Assembly (NCBI RefSeq): GCF_002192455.1
Contig: NZ_CP021744.1
Location: 7,774,501-7,838,500, forward strand
Direction: 5' to 3'
From: Streptomyces albireticuli
GTDB lineage: Bacteria > Actinomycetota > Actinomycetes > Streptomycetales > Streptomycetaceae
Length of the DNA stretch: 64,000 nt
Of the stretch, positions 15,642-23,961 are shown in pieces. Positions within the stretch are counted from its first letter, which is position 1; every line of letters starts with the position of its first letter. Position numbers and translations under genes: made by a program. The notes beneath the pieces were generated by a model that ran no database searches, was not told the origin of the DNA, and worked only from the letters and a program-made list of their open reading frames with translations.

Positions 15642-16067
15642 ATGACGGACGAGATCTTCGCGACGAGCGTGTTCTTCACGCTCGCGATCGGCGGCAACGA
15701 CCTGGGGGCGTTCCACACCTGCGACGGGCTCGGTGCCCAGGTGGAGGTGGAGACGTACGCCGAGGGCGGCAACAACGGATTCTCCTGGCAGCTGCCGGGG
15801 CGCGTCACGTGGTCGAACATCATCTTGACCCGCCCGGTCACCTCGGACACCGCCAAGATCGCGCGATGGCTCGACGAACTCGTCCGGCGGGTCGAGCCCA
15901 AGAACGGCGAGATCGTCGCGCTCAAGCCGGACCTGAGCCGCATCGTCAGCTGGCAGGTGCTCGGCATCGTGCCCGTCCGCTGGCAGGGCCCGTCCTTCGA
16001 CCCGTCGAGCTCCCGGGCCGCGACCGAGACCCTGGAGATCGCGCACGAGGGACTGCGCCCCGCCTGA
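15642..16067 (+). CDS. cis1b: second inner tube protein (gp19-like), Cis1b
   Basis: A 141-aa phage tail tube/gp19-family protein, diverged from the first tube protein. Features include FFTLAIGGNDLGAFHTCDGLG, the GRVTWSNIILTRPVT strand, and WQGPSFDPSSSRAATETLEIAHEGL at the C-terminus. In eCIS the second tube paralogue usually forms the first ring(s) between spike and main tube, which fits its place beside the adaptor and spike genes. The start follows GACGGAGAG. Confidence 0.9.
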   Translation: MTDEIFATSVFFTLAIGGNDLGAFHTCDGLGAQVEVETYAEGGNNGFSWQLPGRVTWSNIILTRPVTSDTAKIARWLDELVRRVEPKNGEIVALKPDLSRIVSWQVLGIVPVRWQGPSFDPSSSRAATETLEIAHEGLRPA

Positions 16068-16146
16068 CCGCCTCCCGCCCGTACCCACTGCCCACCACCC
16101 GCCCACCACCGACAACACACCGCGCCCCGCCGGAAGGAGGAACGGG

Positions 16147-16983
16147 ATGGCAGCCGCCCGCGCGAACCGCGCCCGCGCCCAGCTGACGATCATGGAGCCG
16201 CCCACGAAGGTCGGCGGTAGGCCCGGCGCCACGCTGGTCCGCCTCAAGCTCCAGTTCAACCCCGCCGGCCTGTCACTCAGCAAGAGCACCGAGTGGCGGC
16301 GCACCCCGTCACGGATGGCCGGGCAGTCCGCCCTGCCCGAGTTCGTCGGCAGCGGTCCGCGGTCGCTGTCGCTGGACGTCTTCCTCGACGCGACGGCGAA
16401 GCACGACAACTCGGTGGAGGAAGCGGTGGAGAAGCTGATGCGGGCCTGTGTGCCCACCCCGGCCAGCCTGGCGCGCAAGGCGCCCGCGAGCCCCTGGGTG
16501 CGGCTCGACTGGGGCAGCGCGAGGACGACGTCCTTCGACGGGGTGCTGTCGAACCTCACCGTCAGCTACACCCTTTTCGACGTCGACGGAAAGCCGTTGC
16601 GCGCCACCTGCGGCCTCTCCATCGAGGAGGCCACCGTCGACCCTCCCGGCCAGAACCCCACCTCCGGCGCGCGGGAGGCGCGCAGCACCCGCCGGGTGGT
16701 CGCCGGTGACAGCCTGCCGCTGCTGGCCTGGCAGGAGTACGGCGACCCCACGGTGTGGCGGGTGATCGCGCGGGCCAACGGCATCGACGACCCGATGTCC
16801 CTCACCCCGGGCACGGAGCTGATCGTGCCGGGCATGGACGAGGCGCGGACGGCGGAGGACGTCGGCGGAACGGAGACGGCAGAAGCGGCGGAGCCGGCTC
16901 GGACGACCGCTGGGGATCACGGAACGTACGGCGCGGCAGGAGTGCCGAGGCCGGCCCGTGCCCTTCCCGGGGGGTGGCGATGA
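16147..16983 (+). CDS. cis7: LysM-domain tube-baseplate adaptor, Cis7
   Basis: A 278-aa protein. Its N-terminal 170 residues match the CIS tube/adaptor family (LKLQFNPAGLSLSKSTEWRR; GPRSLSLDVFLDAT; VSYTLFDVDGKPLRA). A LysM domain follows at roughly 180-225 (VVAGDSLPLLAWQEYGDP, then IARANGIDDPMSLTPGTEL). LysM proteins (Afp7/Pvc7, T4 gp53-like) connect the central spike to the wedge. The last 50 residues are Ala/Glu-rich and disordered. ATG 16147 follows a strong GGAAGGAGGAAC site and the stop overlaps the spike gene's ATG. Confidence 0.92.
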   Translation: MAAARANRARAQLTIMEPPTKVGGRPGATLVRLKLQFNPAGLSLSKSTEWRRTPSRMAGQSALPEFVGSGPRSLSLDVFLDATAKHDNSVEEAVEKLMRACVPTPASLARKAPASPWVRLDWGSARTTSFDGVLSNLTVSYTLFDVDGKPLRATCGLSIEEATVDPPGQNPTSGAREARSTRRVVAGDSLPLLAWQEYGDPTVWRVIARANGIDDPMSLTPGTELIVPGMDEARTAEDVGGTETAEAAEPARTTAGDHGTYGAAGVPRPARALPGGWR

Positions 16984-18758
16984 GCGGCGCGCAGGCGGGC
17001 GGCGGCCGTTCGTTCGCGGCCGACCCGATCGTCGAGGCTCCTGGCGAACTGCCCCGGTTCTGGGCCACCCAGCTGGTGAGCTGCGTGGTGGACGAGAACG
17101 TGGGCCTGCCCGGCAGCGCCGAGCTGACCTTCCGGGACCCCCAGCACACGATGCTCACCGAGACGGCCATCACCATCGGTACCCCTCTGAAGGTCTCGGT
17201 GGTCACCGTGCGGGGCGGCGCCCGGCAGCGGTTGTTCGGCGGCGAGGTGACCGCGCTGGAACTGGACTCCGACACCACCGGCTCGTTCACCGTCGTCAGG
17301 GCGTACTCGAAGGCGCACCGGTTGCGGCGCGGCCGGAAGGTGGTGGCGTTCCGGAACATGTCGACGGCGGACATCGTCCGCAAGGTGGCCGCGGGCGCGG
17401 GGCTGAGGTGCGGCAGGATCGACGCCGCGCCGGTCACCCATCAGCAGCTGTCGCAGGCCAACGTCTCCGACTGGGAGTTCCTCCAGTACCTCGCGGGGGA
17501 GAGCGGGGCGCGGGTGAGCGTGGACGACGACGGTCTGCTCCAGTTCACCCGGCCCACGCCGGCCGCGTCGGCGCCGCCGCCCTCGACCCCCGCCACCGTG
17601 AACCCGATGGTCCTGGAGTACGGGCGCAACCTCCTCGCCCTGCGGGCCGCGCTGACCAGCGCCGAGCAGGCCGGCAGCGTCGAGGTCCGGGGCTGGGACG
17701 TACGCACGAAGAAACCGCTGGTGGCCAAGGAGCGGTCCGTGATCAGCAAGGTGGTGAACCCGGGGCTGAGCCCGGGGGTGGTCAGCGCCGCGTTCGGCGC
17801 CCCCGCCCGGCTGACGGTCGCCGACACCCCCTACCGCACCCAGGCCGAGGCCATGGCCGTGGCCGGGTCCCTCGCGGCCTCGGTGAGTTCCGGCATCGGC
17901 GAGATCGAGGCGGTCGTCGAAGGGCATCCCCGGCTGCGCGCGGGCACGCCGGTGGCGCTGGGCAACGTCGGTCCCGCGTTCTCCGGGCGCTACACGGCGA
18001 CCTCCGTGCACCACGTCCTGGAGCCGTACCGCGGATACCGGACGACCGTCACCGTCAGCACCGCGCCCGACCGCTCCCTCGCGGGCCTGGCGGCCGGGGC
18101 GAACGCGCCGTCCCGGGGCCCGCGCATGCCAGGTCTCGCGATCGGCGTGGTCACCGACATCCGCGAACAGGGCGGCCAGCGCGGCTGGGTGAGACTGAGG
18201 TTCCCGTGGCTGGACGACACCTACGTCACCGACTGGGTCCGCACCGTGCAGTGGGGCGGCCAGGGCGGGGGAGGGGTGTTCGGCCCCGAGGTCAACGACG
18301 AGGTGCTCGTCGGGTTCGAGCAGGGGCTGCTGGACAGCCCGTACGTCCTGGGCGGGCTCTACAACGGCGTCGACAAGCCCTCGCCGCACGACGTGCCGCT
18401 GGTCGACAGGACGAGCGGGAAGGTCAACCGCCGCTCCCTGGTGTCCCGTTCGGGCAACCGGATCGAGCTGCTCGACGCCCCGCGCGGCCCGTCCGGCGTC
18501 CGGCTGACCACCGGTGACAAACAGCTGGTCGTCCACCTCGACGAGCGCCGGAACCGCCTGGAGCTGAAGGTGCTCGGCCCGGGCGGCAGGCGGCCGCTGA
18601 GCTCGGTGACCCTCACCCCGACCGGCATCACCCTCGACGCCGGTACGGGTGAGGTGAAGGTGCGCGGGCGCTCCGTACTCGTCAACGGCACGCAGCAGGT
18701 CGTCGTGAACGGCGGTCTGCTCGGCATCCTCAAGGCCAGGCTCATCCGCATCAACTAG
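16980..18758 (+). CDS. cis8: VgrG-like central spike protein, Cis8
   Basis: A 592-aa VgrG/gp27-gp5 fusion. The gp27-like part covers about residues 20-370, with SDWEFLQYLAGESGARVSVDD as a typical stretch. The gp5-like OB-fold covers about 375-460 (GVVTDIREQGGQRGWVRLRFPWL; GPEVNDEVLVGFEQG). A short beta-helix-like tail ends KVRGRSVLVNGTQQVVVNG. The trimeric product would form the needle hub of the baseplate. No extra C-terminal toxin domain is present, so cargo is probably carried elsewhere. ATG 16980 overlaps the adaptor stop. Confidence 0.93.
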   Translation: MSGAQAGGGRSFAADPIVEAPGELPRFWATQLVSCVVDENVGLPGSAELTFRDPQHTMLTETAITIGTPLKVSVVTVRGGARQRLFGGEVTALELDSDTTGSFTVVRAYSKAHRLRRGRKVVAFRNMSTADIVRKVAAGAGLRCGRIDAAPVTHQQLSQANVSDWEFLQYLAGESGARVSVDDDGLLQFTRPTPAASAPPPSTPATVNPMVLEYGRNLLALRAALTSAEQAGSVEVRGWDVRTKKPLVAKERSVISKVVNPGLSPGVVSAAFGAPARLTVADTPYRTQAEAMAVAGSLAASVSSGIGEIEAVVEGHPRLRAGTPVALGNVGPAFSGRYTATSVHHVLEPYRGYRTTVTVSTAPDRSLAGLAAGANAPSRGPRMPGLAIGVVTDIREQGGQRGWVRLRFPWLDDTYVTDWVRTVQWGGQGGGGVFGPEVNDEVLVGFEQGLLDSPYVLGGLYNGVDKPSPHDVPLVDRTSGKVNRRSLVSRSGNRIELLDAPRGPSGVRLTTGDKQLVVHLDERRNRLELKVLGPGGRRPLSSVTLTPTGITLDAGTGEVKVRGRSVLVNGTQQVVVNGGLLGILKARLIRIN

Positions 18759-18840
18759 CCGGGAATCCAGGGGTCCGACGCGTCGTCCACCACGCGAGCG
18801 CCCCACAGGAGAGCCCCAAGCGAGCAAGGAGAAGACGACC

Positions 18841-19152
18841 ATGCCTCCCGCAGCCCGTACGGGTGACATCACCGCCCACGGCGGCGTCATCGGCACCCCG
18901 CCACCGGGGGCCGTCCAGGTCGCCACCGTACTGATCGGCGGCAGGCCGGCCGCCGTCACGGGGAGCCTGCACGCCTGCGTACCGCACGCGTACCTCGGTC
19001 CGGGGAACGTCATCCTGCCCGACCCGGCCGCCGCGGCCACCGGCCCGGTCCTGATCGGGGGGCTGCCCGCCGCGCGGATGCGGGACAGGACCACGTGCGG
19101 CGCTTTGATCACCAGCGGCGCCCCGGACGTGCTGATCGGAGGGCCGGTGTGA
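18841..19152 (+). CDS. cis10: PAAR-repeat spike tip protein, Cis10
   Basis: A 103-aa PAAR protein: start MPPAARTGDITAHGGVIG, then repeated IGG/PDVLIGG units (TVLIGGRPAAV, VLIGGLPAARM, DVLIGGPV) and His/Cys residues suited to metal binding at the tip (HACVPHA, TTCGAL). PAAR proteins cap and sharpen the VgrG needle. The length is normal for stand-alone eCIS PAAR proteins and there is no toxin extension. The ATG follows AAGGAGAAG and the stop overlaps the next GTG start. Confidence 0.93.
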   Translation: MPPAARTGDITAHGGVIGTPPPGAVQVATVLIGGRPAAVTGSLHACVPHAYLGPGNVILPDPAAAATGPVLIGGLPAARMRDRTTCGALITSGAPDVLIGGPV

Positions 19153-19571
19153 GCGAGCGGTTCATCGGCCGCGGCTGGGCCTTCCCGCTGCGGGTGGGGC
19201 CCACCGGCGGCATCGGCATGGTCGAGCGGGACCGGGAGATCGCGGAGGCGATCCGCCTGGTGCTGGGCACCGCCCCGGGAGAGCGGCCGATGCGCCCTGA
19301 CTTCGGCTGCGGCATCCACGACTACGTCTTCGCGCCCGGCGACGGCGCCACCGCCGGCCGCGTCGCGCACCACGTCCGGTCGGCACTGGAGCGCTGGGAA
19401 CCGCGCGTCGAGGTCACCGACGTGCTGGTCGCGTTCGACGCGGTCGACGACGGCACCCTCTACATCGACGTCCGCTACACCGTGCGGTCCACCAACGACC
19501 GCCGCAACCTCGTCTTCCCCTTCTACACGATCCCCTTCACGGAAGGCGCCCCGGACGGAGGCGCGGGCTGA
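19149..19571 (+). CDS. cis9: gp25-like baseplate wedge protein, Cis9
   Basis: A 140-aa gp25/lysozyme-like wedge protein. The family core is clear: GRGWAFPLRVGPTGGIGMV, EIAEAIRLVLGTAPGERPM, RPDFGCGIHDYVFAPGD. It ends with LVFPFYTIPF. This protein joins the wedge to the sheath's first ring. It starts at a GTG overlapping the PAAR stop and ends at the start of the gpJ-like gene (TGATG). Confidence 0.92.
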   Translation: MSERFIGRGWAFPLRVGPTGGIGMVERDREIAEAIRLVLGTAPGERPMRPDFGCGIHDYVFAPGDGATAGRVAHHVRSALERWEPRVEVTDVLVAFDAVDDGTLYIDVRYTVRSTNDRRNLVFPFYTIPFTEGAPDGGAG

Positions 19572-21523
19572 TGGCGCTCCCCTCGCCCAACCTGGACGAC
19601 CGCCGCTTCCAGCAACTCGTCGACGAGGCCAAGCGGTACGTACAGCAGCGCGCCCCGGAGTGGACCGACCACAACGTCTCCGACCCCGGCGTCACCCTCA
19701 TCGAGACCTTCGCCTACATGGTCGACCAGCTGATCTACCGGCTGAACCGGGTACCCGACAAGAACTACTCGGCGTTCCTGGACCTGCTGGGCATCCGGCT
19801 GTTCCCGCCCGCCGCGGCCACCGCCGACGTCGACTTCTGGCTCTCCGCCCCCCAGCCGGAGACGGTGACGCTCCGGTCGGGCACCGAGGTCGCCACCGCC
19901 CGCGGCGAGACCGAGGAAGCCGTGGTCTTCACCACCACCGAGGACCTGCCGATCGTCCCCAGCTCCCTCGAACGGCTGGTGACGGCACCGGTGTCGGGCG
20001 AGCGGGCCGACCGCACGACCGAGCTGGCGGAGGGCCGGGACATCCCCTGCTTCCAGGCCCGCCCCGAGCCGGGTGACGCGATGCTGTTCGGCCTGCCCGC
20101 CGCCGTACCGCGCTGCGTCGTCGCCGTGCGCCTGGACAGCCGCGTCGAAGGCGTCGGCGTGGACCCGCGCCAGCCGCCCCTGGCGTGGGAGGCCTGGGAC
20201 GGCGCGCGCTGGAAGGCCTGCGAGACCGGCACCGACACCACCGGCGGGCTCAACCGGCCGGGCGAAGTCCTCGTGCACGTACCCGCCGGCCACACCGCGT
20301 CGGTGGTCGCCGGCACCCGCGCGGGATGGCTGCGCTGCCGGGTCACCCCACCGGAACCGGGTCAGCCGTTCTACTCCGAGTCACCCACGATCCGCGAGGC
20401 CGAGGTGTTCACGGTCGGCGGCACCGCGACCGTCGAGCACGCCGAGACCCTGACCGATGCGCCGCTGGGCGTCTCCGAAGGCGTCGCGGGCCAGCGGTTC
20501 CTCCTGGACCACCCACCGGTCCTCCTCGACGGCCGGCCTCCGGTGGTCGAGGTGTCCTCGGCCGAGGGATGGCAGACCTGGACCGTCGTCGACCACTTCG
20601 GCGGTGGCTCACCCGAGGACCGCCACGTCGTGCTCGACGCCACCACGGGGGAGTTCGCCTTCCCGCCCGCGGTGCGGGAACCGGACGGGACGCTGCGCGC
20701 CTACGGCGCGGTGCCCGGGAAGGGGGCGTACCTCCGGGTCCCCCGGTACCGGACGGGCGGGGGAGCGGCGGGGAACGTCGCCCGCGCCGCCATCTCCGTC
20801 CTGCGCAGCTCCGTGCCCTACGTCGCCAGGGTGGAGAACCGCGAGGCGGCCCGCGGCGGGGTGGACGGCGAGACCGTGGCCGACGCCAAGCAGCGGGCAC
20901 CCCACGAACTGCGCGTGCAGGAACGGGCCGTCACCGCGCGGGACCACGAGTTCATCGCCCGGCAGGCGGCCCCCTCGGTGCGCCGGGTGCGCTGCCTCCC
21001 GGCCGTGGCGGGCGAGGGCGGCGCGGTACGCGTCCTGATCGTGCCCGACGCGGTCGCCGACGAAGGGGACCGGCTGCGCTTCGAGCAACTGATCCCGTCC
21101 GAGCAGGTGCTGTCGGCGATCACCGCGCGCCTCGACGAGCGGCGGCTGCTGGGCACCAGGCTCGTGGTGGAACCGCCCGCCTACCAGGGCGTGACCGTCG
21201 TCGCCCGGATCGTGGCGGCGGGCGACACGGACCGGGTGCGCGAGGACGCGCTCGCCGCGCTGTTCCGCTACCTCGACCCCCTGCGCGGGGGAGCCGACGG
21301 CGACGGCTGGGCGTTCGGCAGGCCCGTGCAGTACGGGGAGGTCTTCGCCGTGCTCCAGCGGGCCACCGGGGCCGGCCTGATCGAAGGGCTACGGCTCTTC
21401 CCCGCGGACCCGATCACCGGGCGGCGCGGCGCGGCGGCCGAACGGATCGACGTGGCGGACAACGCCCTGGTCTTCTCCTATCAGCATCAGGTCATCGTCA
21501 CCGACCCGGACGGCTCCCCGTGA
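19571..21523 (+). CDS. cis11: baseplate J-like wedge protein, Cis11
   Basis: A 650-aa 'putative baseplate assembly protein' of the Afp11/Pvc11 type. Family features are the N-terminus LPSPNLDDRRFQQLVDEAKRY, WTDHNVSDPGVTLIETFAYMVD, the NRVPDKNYSAFLDLLGIRL helix, and a C-terminal gpJ-like part with VTARDHEFIARQAAPSVRRV and YLDPLRGGADGDGWAFGRPV. It forms the main wedge of the baseplate together with the next gene. Length is normal for actinobacterial members. Confidence 0.93.
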   Translation: MALPSPNLDDRRFQQLVDEAKRYVQQRAPEWTDHNVSDPGVTLIETFAYMVDQLIYRLNRVPDKNYSAFLDLLGIRLFPPAAATADVDFWLSAPQPETVTLRSGTEVATARGETEEAVVFTTTEDLPIVPSSLERLVTAPVSGERADRTTELAEGRDIPCFQARPEPGDAMLFGLPAAVPRCVVAVRLDSRVEGVGVDPRQPPLAWEAWDGARWKACETGTDTTGGLNRPGEVLVHVPAGHTASVVAGTRAGWLRCRVTPPEPGQPFYSESPTIREAEVFTVGGTATVEHAETLTDAPLGVSEGVAGQRFLLDHPPVLLDGRPPVVEVSSAEGWQTWTVVDHFGGGSPEDRHVVLDATTGEFAFPPAVREPDGTLRAYGAVPGKGAYLRVPRYRTGGGAAGNVARAAISVLRSSVPYVARVENREAARGGVDGETVADAKQRAPHELRVQERAVTARDHEFIARQAAPSVRRVRCLPAVAGEGGAVRVLIVPDAVADEGDRLRFEQLIPSEQVLSAITARLDERRLLGTRLVVEPPAYQGVTVVARIVAAGDTDRVREDALAALFRYLDPLRGGADGDGWAFGRPVQYGEVFAVLQRATGAGLIEGLRLFPADPITGRRGAAAERIDVADNALVFSYQHQVIVTDPDGSP

Positions 21524-21554
21524 CGCGGGGGCACCTCACGAACGGGGCCACCCC

Positions 21555-22118
21555 ATGACCAGGGCCGCGATACCCGGACTGACCGGCCGTCACCCCCTCG
21601 GCACCCTGCTGCCCGGCCTGTACACGGACGACGACCTCGCCCAGCGGTTCACCGCCGGACTCGACACCGTGCTGGCCCCCGTCCTCTCCACGCTGGACAA
21701 CCTCCCCGCCTACTTCGACCCCCAACTCACGCCCGCGGACTTCCTCGGCTGGCTGTCCTCCTGGGTGGACGCCGGCCTCGACCCGGCGTGGCCGGAGGCG
21801 CTGCGCCGGGCCGCCGTGGCGCGAGCCGTGGAACTGCACCGCCGGCGCGGCACCCGGCGGGGACTGGCCGACCGGCTGTGGCTGTGCCTCGGAGCGCGGG
21901 CCGAGATCTCCGACGGCGGAGGCGCGCGCTGGTCCACCACCGCGGACTCCGAACCGCCCCCGGAGCCGGCCGGGGAACTCCTGGTGCGGGCCTGGCCGGT
22001 GCGCACCGACCGGCTGGACAAGGCCCAGGTCCTCGACGTCGTCCGGGCGTCCTGCCCGGTCCATCTCACCTGCCGGGTCGAGATCCTGCCCGGCCCGCCC
22101 GACAGCGCAGGAAGGTGA
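21555..22118 (+). CDS. cis12: gpI-like phage tail protein, baseplate wedge, Cis12
   Basis: A 187-aa protein of the phage tail protein I family (TIGR02242-like). Motifs are LPGLYTDDDLAQRFTAGLDTVL, DNLPAYFDPQLTPADFLGWL and VARAVELHRRRGTRRGLAD. It follows the gpJ-like gene directly, as in other CIS loci, and completes the wedge. It is far shorter than Afp12/Pvc12 (over 900 residues), which is usual for the small streptomycete systems. The next gene starts four bases after its stop. Confidence 0.9.
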   Translation: MTRAAIPGLTGRHPLGTLLPGLYTDDDLAQRFTAGLDTVLAPVLSTLDNLPAYFDPQLTPADFLGWLSSWVDAGLDPAWPEALRRAAVARAVELHRRRGTRRGLADRLWLCLGARAEISDGGGARWSTTADSEPPPEPAGELLVRAWPVRTDRLDKAQVLDVVRASCPVHLTCRVEILPGPPDSAGR

Positions 22119-22122
22119 CCCC

Positions 22123-23235
22123 GTGCGCTCATGCCCGGTGTGCCAGGCGGCCAACGGCGAGACCGACGACTTCTGCGGGAACTGCGCTTCCTACCTCGGC
22201 TGGTCCGAGCCGTCGGCGGCACCCGCCGCCGCCCGGACCGGAGAGCCGCCCGCCACGCCCTCCGCGGAGGTGGCCGGCCCCACGGCGAGGCCCCCGGCCG
22301 GTCCCGCGAAGCCGTCCGGCCCCGCCTCGCCCACGGAGCCCGCCGCCGAGGACAGGGCGACACCCGCCCCGACGGCCCCGGCCCCGTACGACCGTGGCGG
22401 CACCGCCGGACCGGACACGCCCGGCCCCGCGCGCCCGGAGACGCCCGCGGGTGACCCGGTGGTCCCCGTCCAGCCCGCGAAACCCGTCGCGCGCCGCCCT
22501 GTCGTACGCCCCGTACCGGTGACCGAGCCCTCGGGCGGCGGCCCGCCGTGCCCCTCCTGCGGAACGCCGAACCTGCCCGAGCGGCGGTTCTGCCGGCGCT
22601 GTGCCGCACGGCTGACGCCGCCTCGGCACGTGGTGGCGCTGCCGTGGTGGCGTACGCGGTGGCCCTTCCGGCGCCGGGTGCGCGGCGGCTCCGGCCAAGG
22701 GCTCCGGCGGCTCCTCGCGGTGCTGGTGGTGATCGCCCTAGCGGTCGCCGGGTTCCTGCTCGTACCGGCCGGCCGCGCCCTCTTCGAGGACACCCGGGAC
22801 AAACTGGGCAAGGCCGCGGAGGTCGGCCCGGCCGCGGTCACGGCGAGCGCCGAGGTGCCCGGCCACCCCGCGGCCCAGGCCGCGGACGGGCTGTCCAACA
22901 GGTACTGGGGAGCCCCTGGGCTCGGCGACTCGGTCTCGTTCACCTTCGGCGCGCCGTTCCGGCTGGTGGCCCTCGTGGTGCACACCGGCACCTCGGCGAA
23001 GCCGGAGGACTTCCGGCACCAGGCGCGGCCCGTCCGGGTGGATCTCGTGGTGGCCTCGGCGGACGGCAAGGTCCACAGCACCGCTCTGACCTTCAACGAC
23101 AAGCCAGGCCCGCAGACGGTCCGGCTCGGCGTCAGCGACGCGGTCAAGGCCACCCTTGTCGTACGCGCGGCGGCGGGCCTGGAGCCCGGCCGGCACATCG
23201 CCCTGGCCGAGGTGGAGTTCTTCAAGCGCACCTGA
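22123..23235 (+). CDS. cisA: CisA-type zinc-ribbon, single-pass membrane protein of the CIS
   Basis: A 370-aa protein with two zinc-ribbon pairs: residues 4-22 (CPVCQAANG, FCGNCASY) and about 142-160 (PCPSCGTPNLPERRFCRRC). A Pro/Ala-rich disordered stretch separates them. One transmembrane helix follows near 200-218 (LLAVLVVIALAVAGFLLVP), then a C-terminal discoidin/galactose-binding-like domain ending HIALAEVEFFKRT. This matches the membrane protein CisA of Streptomyces CIS, which is known to link the cytoplasmic particles to the membrane. It is the last gene of the rightward group. The C-terminal domain is predicted outside the membrane. Confidence 0.85.
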   Translation: MRSCPVCQAANGETDDFCGNCASYLGWSEPSAAPAAARTGEPPATPSAEVAGPTARPPAGPAKPSGPASPTEPAAEDRATPAPTAPAPYDRGGTAGPDTPGPARPETPAGDPVVPVQPAKPVARRPVVRPVPVTEPSGGGPPCPSCGTPNLPERRFCRRCAARLTPPRHVVALPWWRTRWPFRRRVRGGSGQGLRRLLAVLVVIALAVAGFLLVPAGRALFEDTRDKLGKAAEVGPAAVTASAEVPGHPAAQAADGLSNRYWGAPGLGDSVSFTFGAPFRLVALVVHTGTSAKPEDFRHQARPVRVDLVVASADGKVHSTALTFNDKPGPQTVRLGVSDAVKATLVVRAAAGLEPGRHIALAEVEFFKRT

Positions 23236-23257
23236 CGGCCGGGGCGGCCCCTGTCAG
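23232..23257. terminator. possible bidirectional terminator
   Basis: An imperfect palindrome (CTGAC at 23232-23236 pairing with GTCAG at 23253-23257, with GGGG/CCCC inside) covers the stop codons of the converging cisA and phosphatase genes. It would separate the injection-system transcripts from those of the next region. No T-run is present, which is common in high-GC actinomycetes. Confidence 0.45.
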
Positions 23258-23883
23258 TCCTCCAGGTGACGGGTGTCGCCGAGGCGGACGATCTGGCGGT
23301 TGTGGAAGAAGTCGTCCTCGCGCAGATGGGTGATGCTGCCCGAGGGCGCCCGGAGGTTGACGTAGCCGAGGGACTCGACCGGCATCCTGATCCAGGACGC
23401 CACGACGAAGGTCAGCGCGAAACCGTGGGTCACGATGATCTGGTGCTCGCAGGGGCGCTGCACGATCTCGTCCATGGCCGCGTAGACGCGCCGGGCCAGG
23501 TCCGCCTTCGTCTCGGCCCCCGGCACGCCCTCGTCGTGTGCCATCCGGTCCCCGGTGGCGGGCGGCGGCACGAACCGCTTGTCCAGCCACTCCTGGGGCC
23601 GCCCCTCCGCCTCCCCGTAGGACTTCTCCCGCAGCCGGTGGTCCAGGACCGGCTCCACGCCGAACAGCCCGCCGATCTCCTCGGCCGTGCGCCGGGTCCG
23701 CAGCAGGTCCGAGGAGATCAGCTCGACCTCGGCGTCCTCGGGGATCTCGGCCCGCAGCGCCTGGGCGATGGCGGCCGCCGCCCGCAGGCCGGTGGGGGTG
23801 AGGTGGGAATCGTGCCACCCGCCGACGAGCCCCTCGACGTGGTGGCTCGCCTCCGGGTGGGTGACGACGTGGATACTGCGCAC
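23254..23883 (-). CDS. histidine phosphatase family protein
   Basis: A 209-aa protein of the phosphoglycerate-mutase-like family. The N-terminal catalytic motif is VVTHPEASHH, where the usual R-H-G reads T-H-P. The nucleophilic His is kept but the Arg before it and the Gly after it are not. Other family features remain: ISSDLLRTRRTAEEI, and IIVTHGFALTFVVASW with the second catalytic His. Altered RHG proteins may still be phosphatases with narrowed substrate choice. It converges on cisA and could be cotranscribed with the asparagine synthetase upstream (78-bp gap). Confidence 0.8.
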   Translation of the reverse strand: MRSIHVVTHPEASHHVEGLVGGWHDSHLTPTGLRAAAAIAQALRAEIPEDAEVELISSDLLRTRRTAEEIGGLFGVEPVLDHRLREKSYGEAEGRPQEWLDKRFVPPPATGDRMAHDEGVPGAETKADLARRVYAAMDEIVQRPCEHQIIVTHGFALTFVVASWIRMPVESLGYVNLRAPSGSITHLREDDFFHNRQIVRLGDTRHLED

Positions 23884-23961
23884 CGGCGCGTGCCTTTCCG
23901 CTGGAGGGGTAGCTGCCTGACGCCGGACCGTACCGCACGGGAGGAACGGCGCGCGGGGGAT

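Noticed and set aside
1..23235. Prophage or R-type tailocin instead of an eCIS
   Set aside because: The AAA+ ATPase, DUF4255 terminator, LysM adaptor, two tube paralogues and CisA-like protein are CIS hallmarks; no lysis, capsid, terminase or tail-fibre genes are present.
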